Positions 1-8,431 are shown, numbered from the stretch's first letter. The stretch is 64,000 nucleotides of DNA from an uncultured Candidatus Melainabacteria bacterium (GCA_932182025.1 CAKNXK010000010.1:1-64000); one strand, 5' to 3'. Numbers and translations are program-made. The notes: generated from the letters alone by a model not told the origin.

Positions 1-158
1 AGTTGTGAATAACATCTGCTAAAGCTCCTTGTTCTCTCTTATGTATATATAAAGTATTTACTTTTGAAAAAATTGCCTTTTTTGAATCTAAATATTAAGT
101 TTTGTAACATTCGAATTAAAAATTTTTGATTTTCTTCATAAAGTTAATGTTTTTTTTG

Positions 159-164
159 TATAAT
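159..164 (+). promoter_or_regulatory. Probable -10 box for the glycosyltransferase-apt pair
   Basis: A perfect TATAAT lies 20 bases before the first start codon and is followed by a GGGAG ribosome binding site. The -35 position (about 136-141) reads TCATAA, which is weak. The rest of the first 184 bases is AT-rich and shows no gene, RNA or clear hairpin; it may include the upstream control region of the gene at 185. Confidence 0.5.
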
Positions 165-184
165 AGACTGGTGCTGGGAGAATT

Positions 185-1522
185 ATGCGAGAAAGAATTC
201 TATTATTTGTAATATTATCATTATTGGGATTATTCCTGTTTATATTCCAAAACTACTGTAATACAGTGGTTGGATTTGTTATTTTGTGTGTGTGTATGGT
301 TACTTACGGGCTGTATTCAATTGCAGCAATGAAGTATAAAAAACGTAAATTAAAAAAACATCCAATTGTAATTAACGAAAACTACAAACCGTTTGTTACA
401 ATTATGATTCCTGCACACAATGAAGAATATGTAATTTCAAATACCGTGGAAAATGTTCTGGCAATTGATTACCCTAATTTTGAAATTATTGTAATTGATG
501 ACAGAAGCTCTGATAATACAGCAAATGTGATTAGAGAACTGGAAGCAAAACACGAGAAAGTAGTTGCTTTTGTTCGTGCTCAAGATGCATTTCCCGGAAA
601 ATCTGCGGTATTAAATGATGCGTTTGAAATTGCCAAAGGTGAAGCAATACTTGTATTTGACGCAGATGCGACAGTTGAGCCAGATTTTCTTAACAAATTA
701 ATTCCAAATCTTGAACCTGCTGATGTTGGTGCGGTTCAGGCAAGAAAAATTATCAGAAACAAGGATTATAACTTCCTTACAAAATGTCAAAATAACGAAT
801 ACACAATGGATACACATCTTCAAGCAGGAAGAGATGCCGTAAAAGGTGCCGTTGAACTTCGCGGCAATGGTGAATTAATCAAACGTGAAGCGCTTATAGA
901 TATTGGCGGTTGGAATAATTATACAATCACAGATGACTTGGATATGTCTACAAGATTGCATATCAAAGGCTGGGACGTTCGTTTTTGTCCGGAAGCTTGC
1001 GTTTATGAAGAAGGAATTATTTATGTATTCCCTCTATTCAGACAAAGACGTCGCTGGTTGGAAGGTACAATCCGCCGTTATTTAGAATACTCGGGCGAAG
1101 CACTTCGTTCTAAGAAAATGTCACTTAGAGCAAGACTTGATATGGGAATTTATATTACTCAGTTCATTATGCCTTTATGGTTTATGATGGAAGTGGTTTC
1201 AAGAATATCAAAACTTGCAATTGATAGAACTGATTTTCATAACGTTTTATGGTCATCACTTATCGTATCAGCTGTTGTTGGAATAGGCTTTGTTCTTACA
1301 ATAAGATACAGCCTTAGAAGATACGATGCGGTACCGAGATTAAGCGCAATCAAACAAGCGCTTGAAACAACCGTTTACTTCTTAATAATCTGGTTCCCGA
1401 TGGAATTATTCATTTGTGCAAAAATTCTATTCTGCAAAAAGGATATGAACTGGGGTAAAACCGCTCACGGATTGGTTATGGAAGAAGAAAAAAGACAAGA
1501 ATTAGAAACACAAGAGGTATAA
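185..1522 (+). CDS. Membrane-bound processive glycosyltransferase, family 2 (cellulose/PNAG synthase-like)
   Basis: This 445-residue protein has one or two N-terminal membrane segments (residues about 4-45), a cytoplasmic GT-A domain and further membrane helices near residues 320-425. The family-2 signature is complete: DDRSSDNT for nucleotide-sugar binding, the metal-binding FDAD, a TDD in the place of the usual TED catalytic base, and QRRRWLEG matching the QxxRW motif of processive synthases (BcsA, PgaC, NodC, hyaluronan synthase). It should polymerise or transfer a sugar from a nucleotide donor at the inner membrane. No partner such as a PilZ domain, deacetylase or export porin is next to it, so the product cannot be named. 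It is followed 5 bases later by apt, probably on the same transcript. Confidence 0.85.
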   Translation: MRERILLFVILSLLGLFLFIFQNYCNTVVGFVILCVCMVTYGLYSIAAMKYKKRKLKKHPIVINENYKPFVTIMIPAHNEEYVISNTVENVLAIDYPNFEIIVIDDRSSDNTANVIRELEAKHEKVVAFVRAQDAFPGKSAVLNDAFEIAKGEAILVFDADATVEPDFLNKLIPNLEPADVGAVQARKIIRNKDYNFLTKCQNNEYTMDTHLQAGRDAVKGAVELRGNGELIKREALIDIGGWNNYTITDDLDMSTRLHIKGWDVRFCPEACVYEEGIIYVFPLFRQRRRWLEGTIRRYLEYSGEALRSKKMSLRARLDMGIYITQFIMPLWFMMEVVSRISKLAIDRTDFHNVLWSSLIVSAVVGIGFVLTIRYSLRRYDAVPRLSAIKQALETTVYFLIIWFPMELFICAKILFCKKDMNWGKTAHGLVMEEEKRQELETQEV

Positions 1523-1527
1523 ATAGT

Positions 1528-2076
1528 ATGTTAAACAATAATGATTTTGAATATGTTAGAAGCACAGTAAGAGAAGTTCCTGATTTTCCAAAACCGGGAA
1601 TCTTATTCTTGGACGTAACAACTATTGTTAAAGATCCAAAGGCTTTTAATCTTTGTATAGATTTTTTGTATGAAAAGTTTAAAGATGAAAAAATCGACTA
1701 CATTGCAGGTATTGAATCAAGAGGATTTATTTTTGGCGCGCCTCTTGCTTGCAAATTAAACGCAGGATTTATCACAATCAGAAAACCAAACAAATTACCT
1801 GCTGATACTATTAAAGAAACTTATTCATTAGAATACGGAACAGACACTATCGAAATGCATGCAGATGCTGTAAAAGCAGGTGACAGAGTTGTTGTAATAG
1901 ACGACTTGCTTGCAACAGGCGGAACAGCAGTCGCAGCTTGCAACCTTATCAAAAAAGCAGGAGCAGAAGTTGCTGCAGCAGCATTTGTTATTGAGCTTGA
2001 CCCTCTAAAAGGCAGAGAAAAAATCGAAGCTAAAGGGGTAAATGTAGTTTCTATGTTGAATTACGATTTAGATTAA
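1528..2076 (+). CDS. apt: Adenine phosphoribosyltransferase
   Basis: The 182-residue protein converts adenine and PRPP to AMP in purine salvage in the cytosol. The type I phosphoribosyltransferase PRPP-binding loop is plain as VVVIDDLLATGGT (about residues 124-136), and the N-terminal VREVPDFPKPGILFLDVTT matches the Apt-specific start. Length equals the usual 170-180 residues. The start is preceded by AAGAGGT. It sits 5 bases behind the glycosyltransferase, and its stop is only 3 bases from the stop of the convergent binding-protein gene, with no terminator between. Confidence 0.95.
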   Translation: MLNNNDFEYVRSTVREVPDFPKPGILFLDVTTIVKDPKAFNLCIDFLYEKFKDEKIDYIAGIESRGFIFGAPLACKLNAGFITIRKPNKLPADTIKETYSLEYGTDTIEMHADAVKAGDRVVVIDDLLATGGTAVAACNLIKKAGAEVAAAAFVIELDPLKGREKIEAKGVNVVSMLNYDLD

Positions 2077-2079
2077 ATT

Positions 2080-3285
2080 TTATTTTAACTTCTTAACCAA
2101 CCCATTCAACAAATCTTCCACCGAACCTTTGTTCAATAAAACCGATTGAACAGTTTCATTAATCACAAGATTTATTTCTTTTTGATTATTATGCTGTTTG
2201 ACTTGCGGTGTAATTTTGTTAATCTGTTTTGCGCTAATTGAACGCGCTTTTGAGGTTAAATCGGAATAGTCATTATAAAAACTATCATTTAAAGCATTTG
2301 AGTTTGTTGCAATAATATTTGTCATTTTTGCAAGCTCTAATTGATTTTCGGCATTTGTAAGATACAAGCAGAAATCAAGAGCTTCTTTTTTGTGTTTAGC
2401 TCTAAGCGGAATAACAAAATTCATAACAGAAAAATCGTTCTGCCCAACAGGGCCTTTGATTTGCTCGATTACGTCTGTGTTTTCATAAACACTTGGTGCG
2501 TTTTCTTTAATCATATTCAAGAAATTTGCTCCACCTTGGTAAAACACAATTTTCCCCGCCATATACTGTTCAAGCGCTTCGCGGTGAGTGAAAGTTATTG
2601 TTTCAGGAGGAATTAAATCGTTTTGATAAAGAGTTTTGAACATCTCAAAAACTTTTTGGCTTTCAGTTGAGTTCAAGTCCTCTAACTCTGAAACTCCGTA
2701 TTTATTGAGTATTTTTATCATTGTATCATTCTCGGTAATTGTAGGAAGATACGAGTAAGCGCCTGTATTTGTCTTAATTTTTTCTGATACGGAAGCCAAT
2801 TCCCTATATGTTTTTGGGAGCCTCAAAAGTCCTGATTTTTGAAACAAATCCTTATTATAAATCGTAATTGCACTTGTTGCATACCAAGGAATAGAATAAA
2901 TCCCGTCTTTGTATCTCAAAGCATTCAAAATTTCCGGATTAAAATCCGTAAGCTTTGTTTCATCAATTTTCCATAGAGTTCCTTTTTGCGCAAGTATCGC
3001 AGAAAAATCGGGGTTAAGATTAATTAAATCAGGCGGATTATCTGTCATTACAGCAGCAAGTGTCCGTTTTTCTCCTTCGGAGAATGGTACATCGACCCAC
3101 TTAATTTGAGTATTCGGGTGTTCTTTTTCGTATGAGCGAATAACTTTATACATATAATCCGAATAATCACTCATTTGCAGAGTCCAGAATGTTATTTCAC
3201 GCTGTGAGTTCTCTTGTCGAATAGAACAAGCCGTAAGACTTAAAACAGACATTATTACCAAAGAAAATATCACAAGTTTTTTCAT
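2080..3285 (-). CDS. ABC transporter extracellular solute-binding lipoprotein (sugar type)
   Basis: This 401-residue protein starts with a lipoprotein signal peptide ending in LTAC (Cys20), so it should be lipid-anchored and exposed to the periplasm. The sequence then follows the family 1 (MalE/UgpB-like) layout: ITFWTLQ near residue 31, EKEHPNTQIKWVDVPF, PDLINLNPDFSAILAQKG, and YSIPWYATSAITIYNKDLF. Such proteins deliver sugars or glycerol-phosphate-type solutes to MalFG-type permeases. No permease or ATPase is adjacent; the only MalF-type permease in the window is at 61338, so a link is possible but unproven. A small secreted protein gene lies 4 bases upstream. Confidence 0.85.
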   Translation of the reverse strand: MKKLVIFSLVIMSVLSLTACSIRQENSQREITFWTLQMSDYSDYMYKVIRSYEKEHPNTQIKWVDVPFSEGEKRTLAAVMTDNPPDLINLNPDFSAILAQKGTLWKIDETKLTDFNPEILNALRYKDGIYSIPWYATSAITIYNKDLFQKSGLLRLPKTYRELASVSEKIKTNTGAYSYLPTITENDTMIKILNKYGVSELEDLNSTESQKVFEMFKTLYQNDLIPPETITFTHREALEQYMAGKIVFYQGGANFLNMIKENAPSVYENTDVIEQIKGPVGQNDFSVMNFVIPLRAKHKKEALDFCLYLTNAENQLELAKMTNIIATNSNALNDSFYNDYSDLTSKARSISAKQINKITPQVKQHNNQKEINLVINETVQSVLLNKGSVEDLLNGLVKKLK

Positions 3286-3288
3286 TTT

Positions 3289-3669
3289 CTACTTAACCTC
3301 TGTATTCAAATTCAAGTCAACGTACTTGAACATATTAACAACAATCCCCGGCTGAAAATAATAAATATCATTACACGGTGTGATTTTTAAAATTGAATTT
3401 AAAGAGTCTATGCTTGCAACTGTAGCAAGATACTTATTATTTGCGGCTGTAAAAATAATATAGCCGTTTGCTGTCTGAATTTCATCAACTGCAAACTTAT
3501 TTGCAGAAACCGCACCCAGAGTTAAATAAAACAATTTTTCTTTATTAATTGCAAACATTTTAGTACAGGATTCAAAGCTGACATTTTGAGGAACTGTTAA
3601 AGGTAGCTGTTCGTCTGCAAACACAGGCGATATTAAAAACAGCGCAAATAACATAATCAATTTCTTCAT
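3289..3669 (-). CDS. Small secreted protein of unknown function
   Basis: I do not recognise this family. From the chosen start the product is 126 residues with a clean Sec signal peptide (MKKLIMLFALFLISPVFA) and a small periplasmic domain containing two cysteines (SCTKMF and ITPCND) that could form a disulfide. The start at 3669 is preferred over an ATG 33 bases upstream because GGGAGAGG sits just before it and the signal peptide begins exactly there. It ends 3 bases before the solute-binding lipoprotein on the same strand, so the two are probably co-transcribed and may act at the same cell surface. Confidence 0.6.
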   Translation of the reverse strand: MKKLIMLFALFLISPVFADEQLPLTVPQNVSFESCTKMFAINKEKLFYLTLGAVSANKFAVDEIQTANGYIIFTAANNKYLATVASIDSLNSILKITPCNDIYYFQPGIVVNMFKYVDLNLNTEVK

Positions 3670-3761
3670 AAAAACCTCTCCCGTACTTAAGTATTTTAGC
3701 ATAGCGTTGAAACCTTGTAAACATTTATGAAGAGGTTATTGTATTCAAACTGTTTAAATGT

Positions 3762-5294
3762 ATGATAGAGATATTAAGTACTAGCCCAACCATAGGATGT
3801 GTATCGTTGAGAATTAATCCAATCCAATGCGCTTATAGTAAGCCTGTTTATACAAAGAAAACAAATCAATTAACAACAAGACCGGAAACAGAAACAATTT
3901 CAGCACCAATTGCCGATAATTACGGCAGAGCAATGGTGTTCAAAAGCAAAAGCGAAACAATAAAGAATTTCGTAAAAAATGCTCCTTTTGACGACAAACT
4001 TGCAATTGGTCTCAAAGAATTATTAAATGGACCTGCAACAGGAAATATACTGCTTGTTGCAAAAGATTTAAAAGAAATTCCCAAATTAATGGATTATATG
4101 CAATTACCGATTGCAATACAAAAACTTTCTATTCTTACAGAGCCGACACTTGATGTTAGCATGTTTTTTATAAGAACAGGCAAAACTATTTCAATAGTGA
4201 ATACAAATGAAGTACCGTTCATAACTCCAATGCTTGATTATTTAGACTCAGGAAGTCTGATTGATGTACATGCAGGTGACCATTTTTTCACTCCTAACGG
4301 ATGGTTTGAAATCAAAAACTCATCAGATGAAGATTCTATCTTGAATAATAATTCGTCTTTATTTTTACAAACACTGGATTATAACAAGGAAATAGAAGAA
4401 GCTATATTAAAACATAACAGAAATATTAAAACCTTTATTGAAGGAATGATAAAACCACCTGCAAAAACAAAACAACTATCTTTTGAATCCGTGGGAGGTC
4501 AGGATGAAGTTATTGACACATTAAAAAAGAATGTTTTATTCCCGATGAAATATCCTGATGTATTTGACGGATTTATGGTTAGCAGAGGTGCTATTTTATA
4601 CGGACCTCCGGGAACAGGGAAAACTCTTCTTGCAAAAACCCTTGCTGTTGAATCAGGAGCATCTATCTTTGAACTTTGCGCAACAGACCTTGCCGATAAA
4701 TACGTGGGCGAGTCTGAAAAGAATTGCCGTGAATTATTCCAAAAAGCAGTAGATGCACAGCCAAGTATTATTTATTTTGATGAAATTGATGCACTTGGGA
4801 AAGCACGAGGCAAAGACCAATATGGCGATAAACTCTTGGCTCAGTTTTTATCATTGATGAGTGACTTGGAAAAAAATGGAGATAATGTTTTTGTAATAGG
4901 TTCAACAAACAGAAAAGAAGATCTTGATTCAGCATTCACACGTTCAGGAAGGTTCTCAACTCTTTTAGAAGTAAAAGCCCCAGATTTAAAAGGCACAAGA
5001 CAGATTCTTGAAATCCATACAGACGAAAAACCGATTGACGAAGATGTTGATATGGAATACATTGCAAGCAAAATGTATGCTAAAAAAATGACAGGTGCCG
5101 ATATCGCGCTTATAGTAAAAGAAGCTTTCTCTCATGCTCTTGAAAGAACAGGTATATATGAGAGCATGGCTCGAAACACTTACTCACCAATGATGAAAGA
5201 CTATTTGACTATCAACACGGAAGATTTTACTCAGGCAATTGATAACTTCAAAAACAACTCAACTCGCTGGGCACGAGTAGGTTTTAATAAATAA
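3762..5294 (+). CDS. Single-domain AAA+ ATPase (CDC48/FtsH-type module without protease)
   Basis: The C-terminal half of this 510-residue protein is a classic AAA domain: FESVGGQDEVIDTLKKNV as the N-linker, Walker A GPPGTGKT at residues 281-288, Walker B IIYFDEIDAL near 336-345, and a second region of homology (STNRKEDLDSAFTRSGRF) with the arginine finger. The four-helix lid follows. The first 220 residues are unlike FtsH: no membrane helix, and no HExxH protease follows the ATPase. It should be a soluble hexameric unfoldase or remodelling ATPase with an unknown adaptor domain. The N-terminus contains INPIQCAYSKPVY, resembling short N-terminal segments in other proteins of the window. Its substrate cannot be told. 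Confidence 0.8.
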   Translation: MIEILSTSPTIGCVSLRINPIQCAYSKPVYTKKTNQLTTRPETETISAPIADNYGRAMVFKSKSETIKNFVKNAPFDDKLAIGLKELLNGPATGNILLVAKDLKEIPKLMDYMQLPIAIQKLSILTEPTLDVSMFFIRTGKTISIVNTNEVPFITPMLDYLDSGSLIDVHAGDHFFTPNGWFEIKNSSDEDSILNNNSSLFLQTLDYNKEIEEAILKHNRNIKTFIEGMIKPPAKTKQLSFESVGGQDEVIDTLKKNVLFPMKYPDVFDGFMVSRGAILYGPPGTGKTLLAKTLAVESGASIFELCATDLADKYVGESEKNCRELFQKAVDAQPSIIYFDEIDALGKARGKDQYGDKLLAQFLSLMSDLEKNGDNVFVIGSTNRKEDLDSAFTRSGRFSTLLEVKAPDLKGTRQILEIHTDEKPIDEDVDMEYIASKMYAKKMTGADIALIVKEAFSHALERTGIYESMARNTYSPMMKDYLTINTEDFTQAIDNFKNNSTRWARVGFNK

Positions 5295-5316
5295 AAAACA
5301 ACCAACTTGAACCCAC

Positions 5317-5394
5317 TTGTAGTTCTCTCTTTGAGGACGACCGGGATCTCCACATTCTGCTGGTAGTTAAACAAAATGTCGTCCGAGCCTTGTT
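5317..5394 (+). promoter_or_regulatory. Covarying hairpin element, copy A
   Basis: A 7-bp stem GGACGAC (5335-5341) / GTCGTCC (5378-5384) closes a 36-nt loop. The octamer GTAGTTAA (5363-5370) lies exactly 7 nt before the 3' arm. The flank TTGTAGTTC (5317-5325) recurs in copy B. The tail after the stem (CCGAGCCTTGTTATAAAAATAG) resembles the leader tails of copies B and C, but where those have ATG this copy has ATAG, and the next gene begins about 100 bases further on. The rest of the gap to 5491 is AT-rich with TATACT-like boxes. Confidence 0.65.
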
Positions 5395-5490
5395 ATAAAA
5401 ATAGTAAACTTTTTTTACAATCTGTATTAAAAGACGAGCATTTTTTTATACTTTACTATACAATGTTCATGACGAATTAAGGATTGAATC

Positions 5491-6327
5491 ATGATGGAAA
5501 CTTTTGAATTAACAAATTATAATTTTTATTCAAGCAGACTTGACATGGAGCTTATTACAACCATCGTTGATACTTTGAAAGAAATTTTAGAAGAAGATAA
5601 AAAACAAGAACAGCCTTTATTCTTGAAGGTTGCTGATGATTTTATTTTAAATATCGCACGCAAAGTAGTTCAAGAAAAGAAAAAAACTTTCTTGATTGGT
5701 ATCACAGGCGAAAGCGCATCGGGAAAAACTGTATTTGTTGATAATACAATTGAAGCTGTTGTACGTGATAAAAAAGAAGGTATTTACACAGTTATTCGTC
5801 AAGATGATTATTACAAAGATACTTCAAAAGAGCTTCAAGAAGCAGGAAGCTATGATGCTTTGTTTAAAACAGGTTTCAGCTTTGATACACCTGAGGTAAT
5901 CAATTTATCCTTAATGAAAAAACACCTTGCGTCACTTAAAAACGGAGACTCAATTGTATCTCCGAACTATGATTTTGTAACTTGCGTTTCAAGTCCTGAA
6001 GGTGAAGTGAAAAAACCTGCAAAAGTTATTTTAACAGAAGGTTTATATGTTCTAAACGAAGAAGTTAGAGATATTATGGATGTAAAAGTTTACGTATTTA
6101 CTCCACTTGCTGTTATTAAGGAACGTTGGTACAAACGCGCGGCATCTCGCGGTAAAACTGGTGAAGCTGCTGATTTACAGTTTAAAGATGTAAACGAAAC
6201 CGCGCAGCAATATATTCGACCAACTTACCAAATAGCTGATTGTATTATTAACGGCATGGTTGATAAAGAGTATATTAAAGTAATAACAGACAAAATAATG
6301 TGCAGATTAGCAGAAGTCTGTTGTTAG
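5491..6327 (+). CDS. Uridine kinase-like P-loop kinase
   Basis: The 278-residue protein carries a Walker A loop GESASGKT at residues 73-80 in the setting FLIGITGESASGKTVFVDN, followed by IRQDDYYKD (the uridine kinase/phosphoribulokinase acceptor-binding region), FDTPEVINL, and LTEGLYVL. This order matches the uridine kinase/PRK family, which phosphorylates nucleosides or small sugars with ATP. It has about 65 extra N-terminal residues, mostly helical. The first ATG is followed at once by a second; AAGGA precedes both. Copies A and B of the hairpin element lie on either side of it. Uridine phosphorylation is the best guess, but the family also includes phosphoribulokinase and pantothenate kinase relatives. 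Confidence 0.75.
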   Translation: MMETFELTNYNFYSSRLDMELITTIVDTLKEILEEDKKQEQPLFLKVADDFILNIARKVVQEKKKTFLIGITGESASGKTVFVDNTIEAVVRDKKEGIYTVIRQDDYYKDTSKELQEAGSYDALFKTGFSFDTPEVINLSLMKKHLASLKNGDSIVSPNYDFVTCVSSPEGEVKKPAKVILTEGLYVLNEEVRDIMDVKVYVFTPLAVIKERWYKRAASRGKTGEAADLQFKDVNETAQQYIRPTYQIADCIINGMVDKEYIKVITDKIMCRLAEVCC

Positions 6328-6359
6328 GGGTGAAGGGGAAGTCTTGGCGCTCATCTAAT

Positions 6360-6444
6360 TTGTAGTTCGTTCCAAAGGAGCACTTGGAGCAATTAATATA
6401 AGTTAGTAGTTAAAGGGAATGTGCTCCGCCCATAGGTTAAAAAA
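6360..6444 (+). promoter_or_regulatory. Covarying hairpin element, copy B (leader of queD)
   Basis: The stem GGAGCAC (6377-6383) / GTGCTCC (6421-6427) is a perfect 7 bp closing a 37-nt loop. GTAGTTAA (6406-6413) stands 7 nt before the 3' arm, as in the other copies. GTTCCAAAGG before the stem and ACTTGG after the 5' arm are shared with copy C, so CCAA could pair with TTGG as a pseudoknot. The tail CCCATAGGTTAAAAAA runs straight into the queD ATG and is nearly identical to the tail in front of the gene at 48627. It therefore contains the ribosome binding region (AGG) of queD. Confidence 0.7.
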
Positions 6445-6807
6445 ATGTTTGAATTAAAAGCACAAATGTATTTTGCAGCAGCTCATCATTTATTGAATTA
6501 TGATGGCGAATGCGAAAACCAACATGGACATAACTGGTTAGTAGAAGCTTATGTTCAGGGAAGTTCACTAGATAAAAGCAATATTCTTGTTGATTATAAA
6601 ATTCTTAAACGTGAATTAAAATCCGTATTAGATTTATTGGATCATAAAGATTTGAATGAACTTGAATTTTTTGAAGGTGAAAGTCCTTCCAGCGAAATGA
6701 TTTCGCAGTTTATTTATAATAAATTAAAAGAAAAAATCAGCATTGTAAGTAAAATTTCTGTTTGGGAAACTCCTACTTCATGCGCATCATATTTTGAGGA
6801 AGCGTAA
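6445..6807 (+). CDS. queD: 6-carboxy-5,6,7,8-tetrahydropterin synthase / 6-pyruvoyl-tetrahydropterin synthase family
   Basis: The 120-residue protein has the family hallmarks: zinc ligands among FAAAHHL (His14/15) and HGH (His27 and His29), the catalytic Cys23 placed as CENQHGH, and WETPTS near the C-terminus with the substrate-binding Glu. QueD turns dihydroneopterin triphosphate into carboxytetrahydropterin in the route to preQ0 and queuosine. The queuosine enzyme Tgt is at 28003, supporting this role, though queC, queE and folE are not in the window. Its leader is formed by hairpin element copy B, ending at the start codon. The next gene, uppP, begins 5 bases downstream. Confidence 0.9.
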   Translation: MFELKAQMYFAAAHHLLNYDGECENQHGHNWLVEAYVQGSSLDKSNILVDYKILKRELKSVLDLLDHKDLNELEFFEGESPSSEMISQFIYNKLKEKISIVSKISVWETPTSCASYFEEA

Positions 6808-6812
6808 ATTAA

Positions 6813-7640
6813 ATGGATTTAATTCAATCTATATTAATGGGATTAGTTCAAGGGTTGAGCGAATTTTTGCCAATTTCTAGTTCGGCTCATCTGGTTCTTA
6901 CATCCAATTTTTATAAAGTGTTTAAAGGAATAGAAATTGTATCAGAATCAAATCAAGAAATCTTCCTTGATATAATGCTACATTTGGGAACATTAATCGC
7001 AGTTTTAATATTCTTTAGAAAAGAAATTTGGGAAATCATTAAAGCTTTAAAAAGTGGAAATAAAGAAGATAAGAACTTTAAAACAGGAATGTTTATAATC
7101 CTTGGTACAGTTGTATCCGTACTTGTAGCTTTTCCTTTAAAAGATGTTGCAAGCGCTTTGGTGTTCAAGCCTTCAATTGTCGGAGTTCTTTTAATTTTTA
7201 CAGGAAGCTTGCTGTTATTCAGTGAAAACTACGCTAAAAAAAATCCTGAAAAAAAACGTATAAATTTCAAAAATTCCATACTAATCGCAATTGCTCAAGG
7301 TTTGGCCGCTCTACCGGGATTTTCGCGTTCAGGCTTAACAATTGCAACGGGTTTATTAAGTGGAGTTGGAAGGGCAGAAGCTGCAAAATACTCTTTTCTG
7401 TTATCAATTCCTATAATATTGGGAGCATCAATGTTATATCCGTTGATTACTCTTGATATTAAAGAAGTTGTAACATATAACTGGACTGCTATTATTATTG
7501 GATCAATTGTTTCAGGGATTTCAGGATACCTTTGTATCAAATACTTCTTAAAATTTGTTTCAAGATTTTCGCTGTCTATATTTGGCTACTATTGTTTAAT
7601 GATGGGAATTTTTACAGTTTTATTTTTTATGGGGAAATAG
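6813..7640 (+). CDS. uppP: Undecaprenyl-diphosphatase
   Basis: This 275-residue integral membrane enzyme removes a phosphate from undecaprenyl pyrophosphate to recycle the lipid carrier for peptidoglycan and other wall polymers; over-production gives bacitracin resistance in other bacteria. The two signature motifs are intact: QGLSEFLPISSSAHLVL near residues 14-30, with the catalytic Glu and Ser cluster, and PGFSRSGLTI near residue 168. At least seven hydrophobic helices are visible. It lies between queD and deoC with 5- and 3-base gaps, so it is probably part of one transcript, although the three functions are unrelated. Confidence 0.95.
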   Translation: MDLIQSILMGLVQGLSEFLPISSSAHLVLTSNFYKVFKGIEIVSESNQEIFLDIMLHLGTLIAVLIFFRKEIWEIIKALKSGNKEDKNFKTGMFIILGTVVSVLVAFPLKDVASALVFKPSIVGVLLIFTGSLLLFSENYAKKNPEKKRINFKNSILIAIAQGLAALPGFSRSGLTIATGLLSGVGRAEAAKYSFLLSIPIILGASMLYPLITLDIKEVVTYNWTAIIIGSIVSGISGYLCIKYFLKFVSRFSLSIFGYYCLMMGIFTVLFFMGK

Positions 7641-7643
7641 GTT

Positions 7644-8285
7644 ATGAATAAATATATTGAACATACACTTTTGAAACAGGATGCAACAAAATCAGAAATC
7701 ACAAAGCTTTTAGATGAAGCTATTGAGTATAATTTTTTGGGAGTTTGTGTAAATCCTTGTTATGTAAAATATGCAAAAGATTACCTAAAAAACTCGGATA
7801 TAAAAGTTGTTACCGTAATCGGATTTCCTTTAGGACAAACAACAACAGAAGCAAAAGTATTGGAAACAATTGATGCTGTTAAAAACGGTGCCGATGAAAT
7901 TGATATGGTTTTAAATGTTGGAAAACTCAAGGATAATGAAGACGAATTCTTAGTTTATGAGATTTCGGCAATCAAAGGAGCTTGCCAAGGAAAAAATCTT
8001 AAAGTTATTCTTGAAACAGATCTTCTTAACCAAGAAGAAATCAAGCATGCCTGCGAACTGTGCATAAAAGGCGGCGCAGATTTTGTAAAAACTTCAACAG
8101 GGTTTGTTAAAAACGGAGTTGGTGCAAAAGCAGAAGATGTTAAATTAATGCATGAAACAGTTCACGCTGCAGGCTTAGGAGTAAAAGCATCGGGCGGAAT
8201 TCGTGATAGAGAGTCAGCAGAAAAAATGATTGAAGCAGGTGCAGCAAGATTAGGAACAAGTTCAGGAGTAAAAATCTGTTCTTAA
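7644..8285 (+). CDS. deoC: Deoxyribose-phosphate aldolase
   Basis: The 213-residue TIM-barrel class I aldolase cleaves 2-deoxyribose-5-phosphate to glyceraldehyde-3-phosphate and acetaldehyde. Visible landmarks are IEHTLLKQDAT at the N-terminus, the Schiff-base lysine in DFVKTSTGF (about residue 150), ILETDLL, and the proton-relay lysine in GVKASGGIRD (about residue 178). The C-terminus is GTSSGVKIC, near the usual end. Length is typical for the bacterial short form. It is the last gene of the run that begins at 5491 or 6445. No pentomutase or nucleoside phosphorylase is adjacent. Confidence 0.95.
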   Translation: MNKYIEHTLLKQDATKSEITKLLDEAIEYNFLGVCVNPCYVKYAKDYLKNSDIKVVTVIGFPLGQTTTEAKVLETIDAVKNGADEIDMVLNVGKLKDNEDEFLVYEISAIKGACQGKNLKVILETDLLNQEEIKHACELCIKGGADFVKTSTGFVKNGVGAKAEDVKLMHETVHAAGLGVKASGGIRDRESAEKMIEAGAARLGTSSGVKICS

Positions 8286-8287
8286 AT

Positions 8288-8330
8288 CTACGTGCGTAGC
8301 ACAAAAAAAAACTCCCTGCAAAAGAGGGAG
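8288..8330 (-). terminator. Hairpin pair with a T-tract only on the minus strand
   Basis: A small hairpin CTACG-TG-CGTAG (8288-8299) is followed by nine A residues and a second hairpin CTCCCT (8312-8317) / AGGGAG (8325-8330). Read on the plus strand the second hairpin has no following T-run; read on the minus strand it is followed by a long T-run, the form of an intrinsic terminator. No minus-strand gene ends here. It may end antisense transcripts entering deoC, or deoC may rely on the hairpins alone. Confidence 0.45.
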
Positions 8331-8431
8331 GAAAATTTGAGCGATGAGGATTCTTTATCATATTAAACGTGAATTGCTAAACAATCATTAAACTTTATGC
8401 TAATATGAGAGCTAGGAACAAGGGAGAATAA

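Noticed and set aside
6372..6444. Reading element copy B as a preQ1 riboswitch because queD follows
   Set aside because: The sequence lacks the preQ1-I core and pairing, and the same element precedes a phosphatidyltransferase gene, so a queuosine-specific sensor is not supported.
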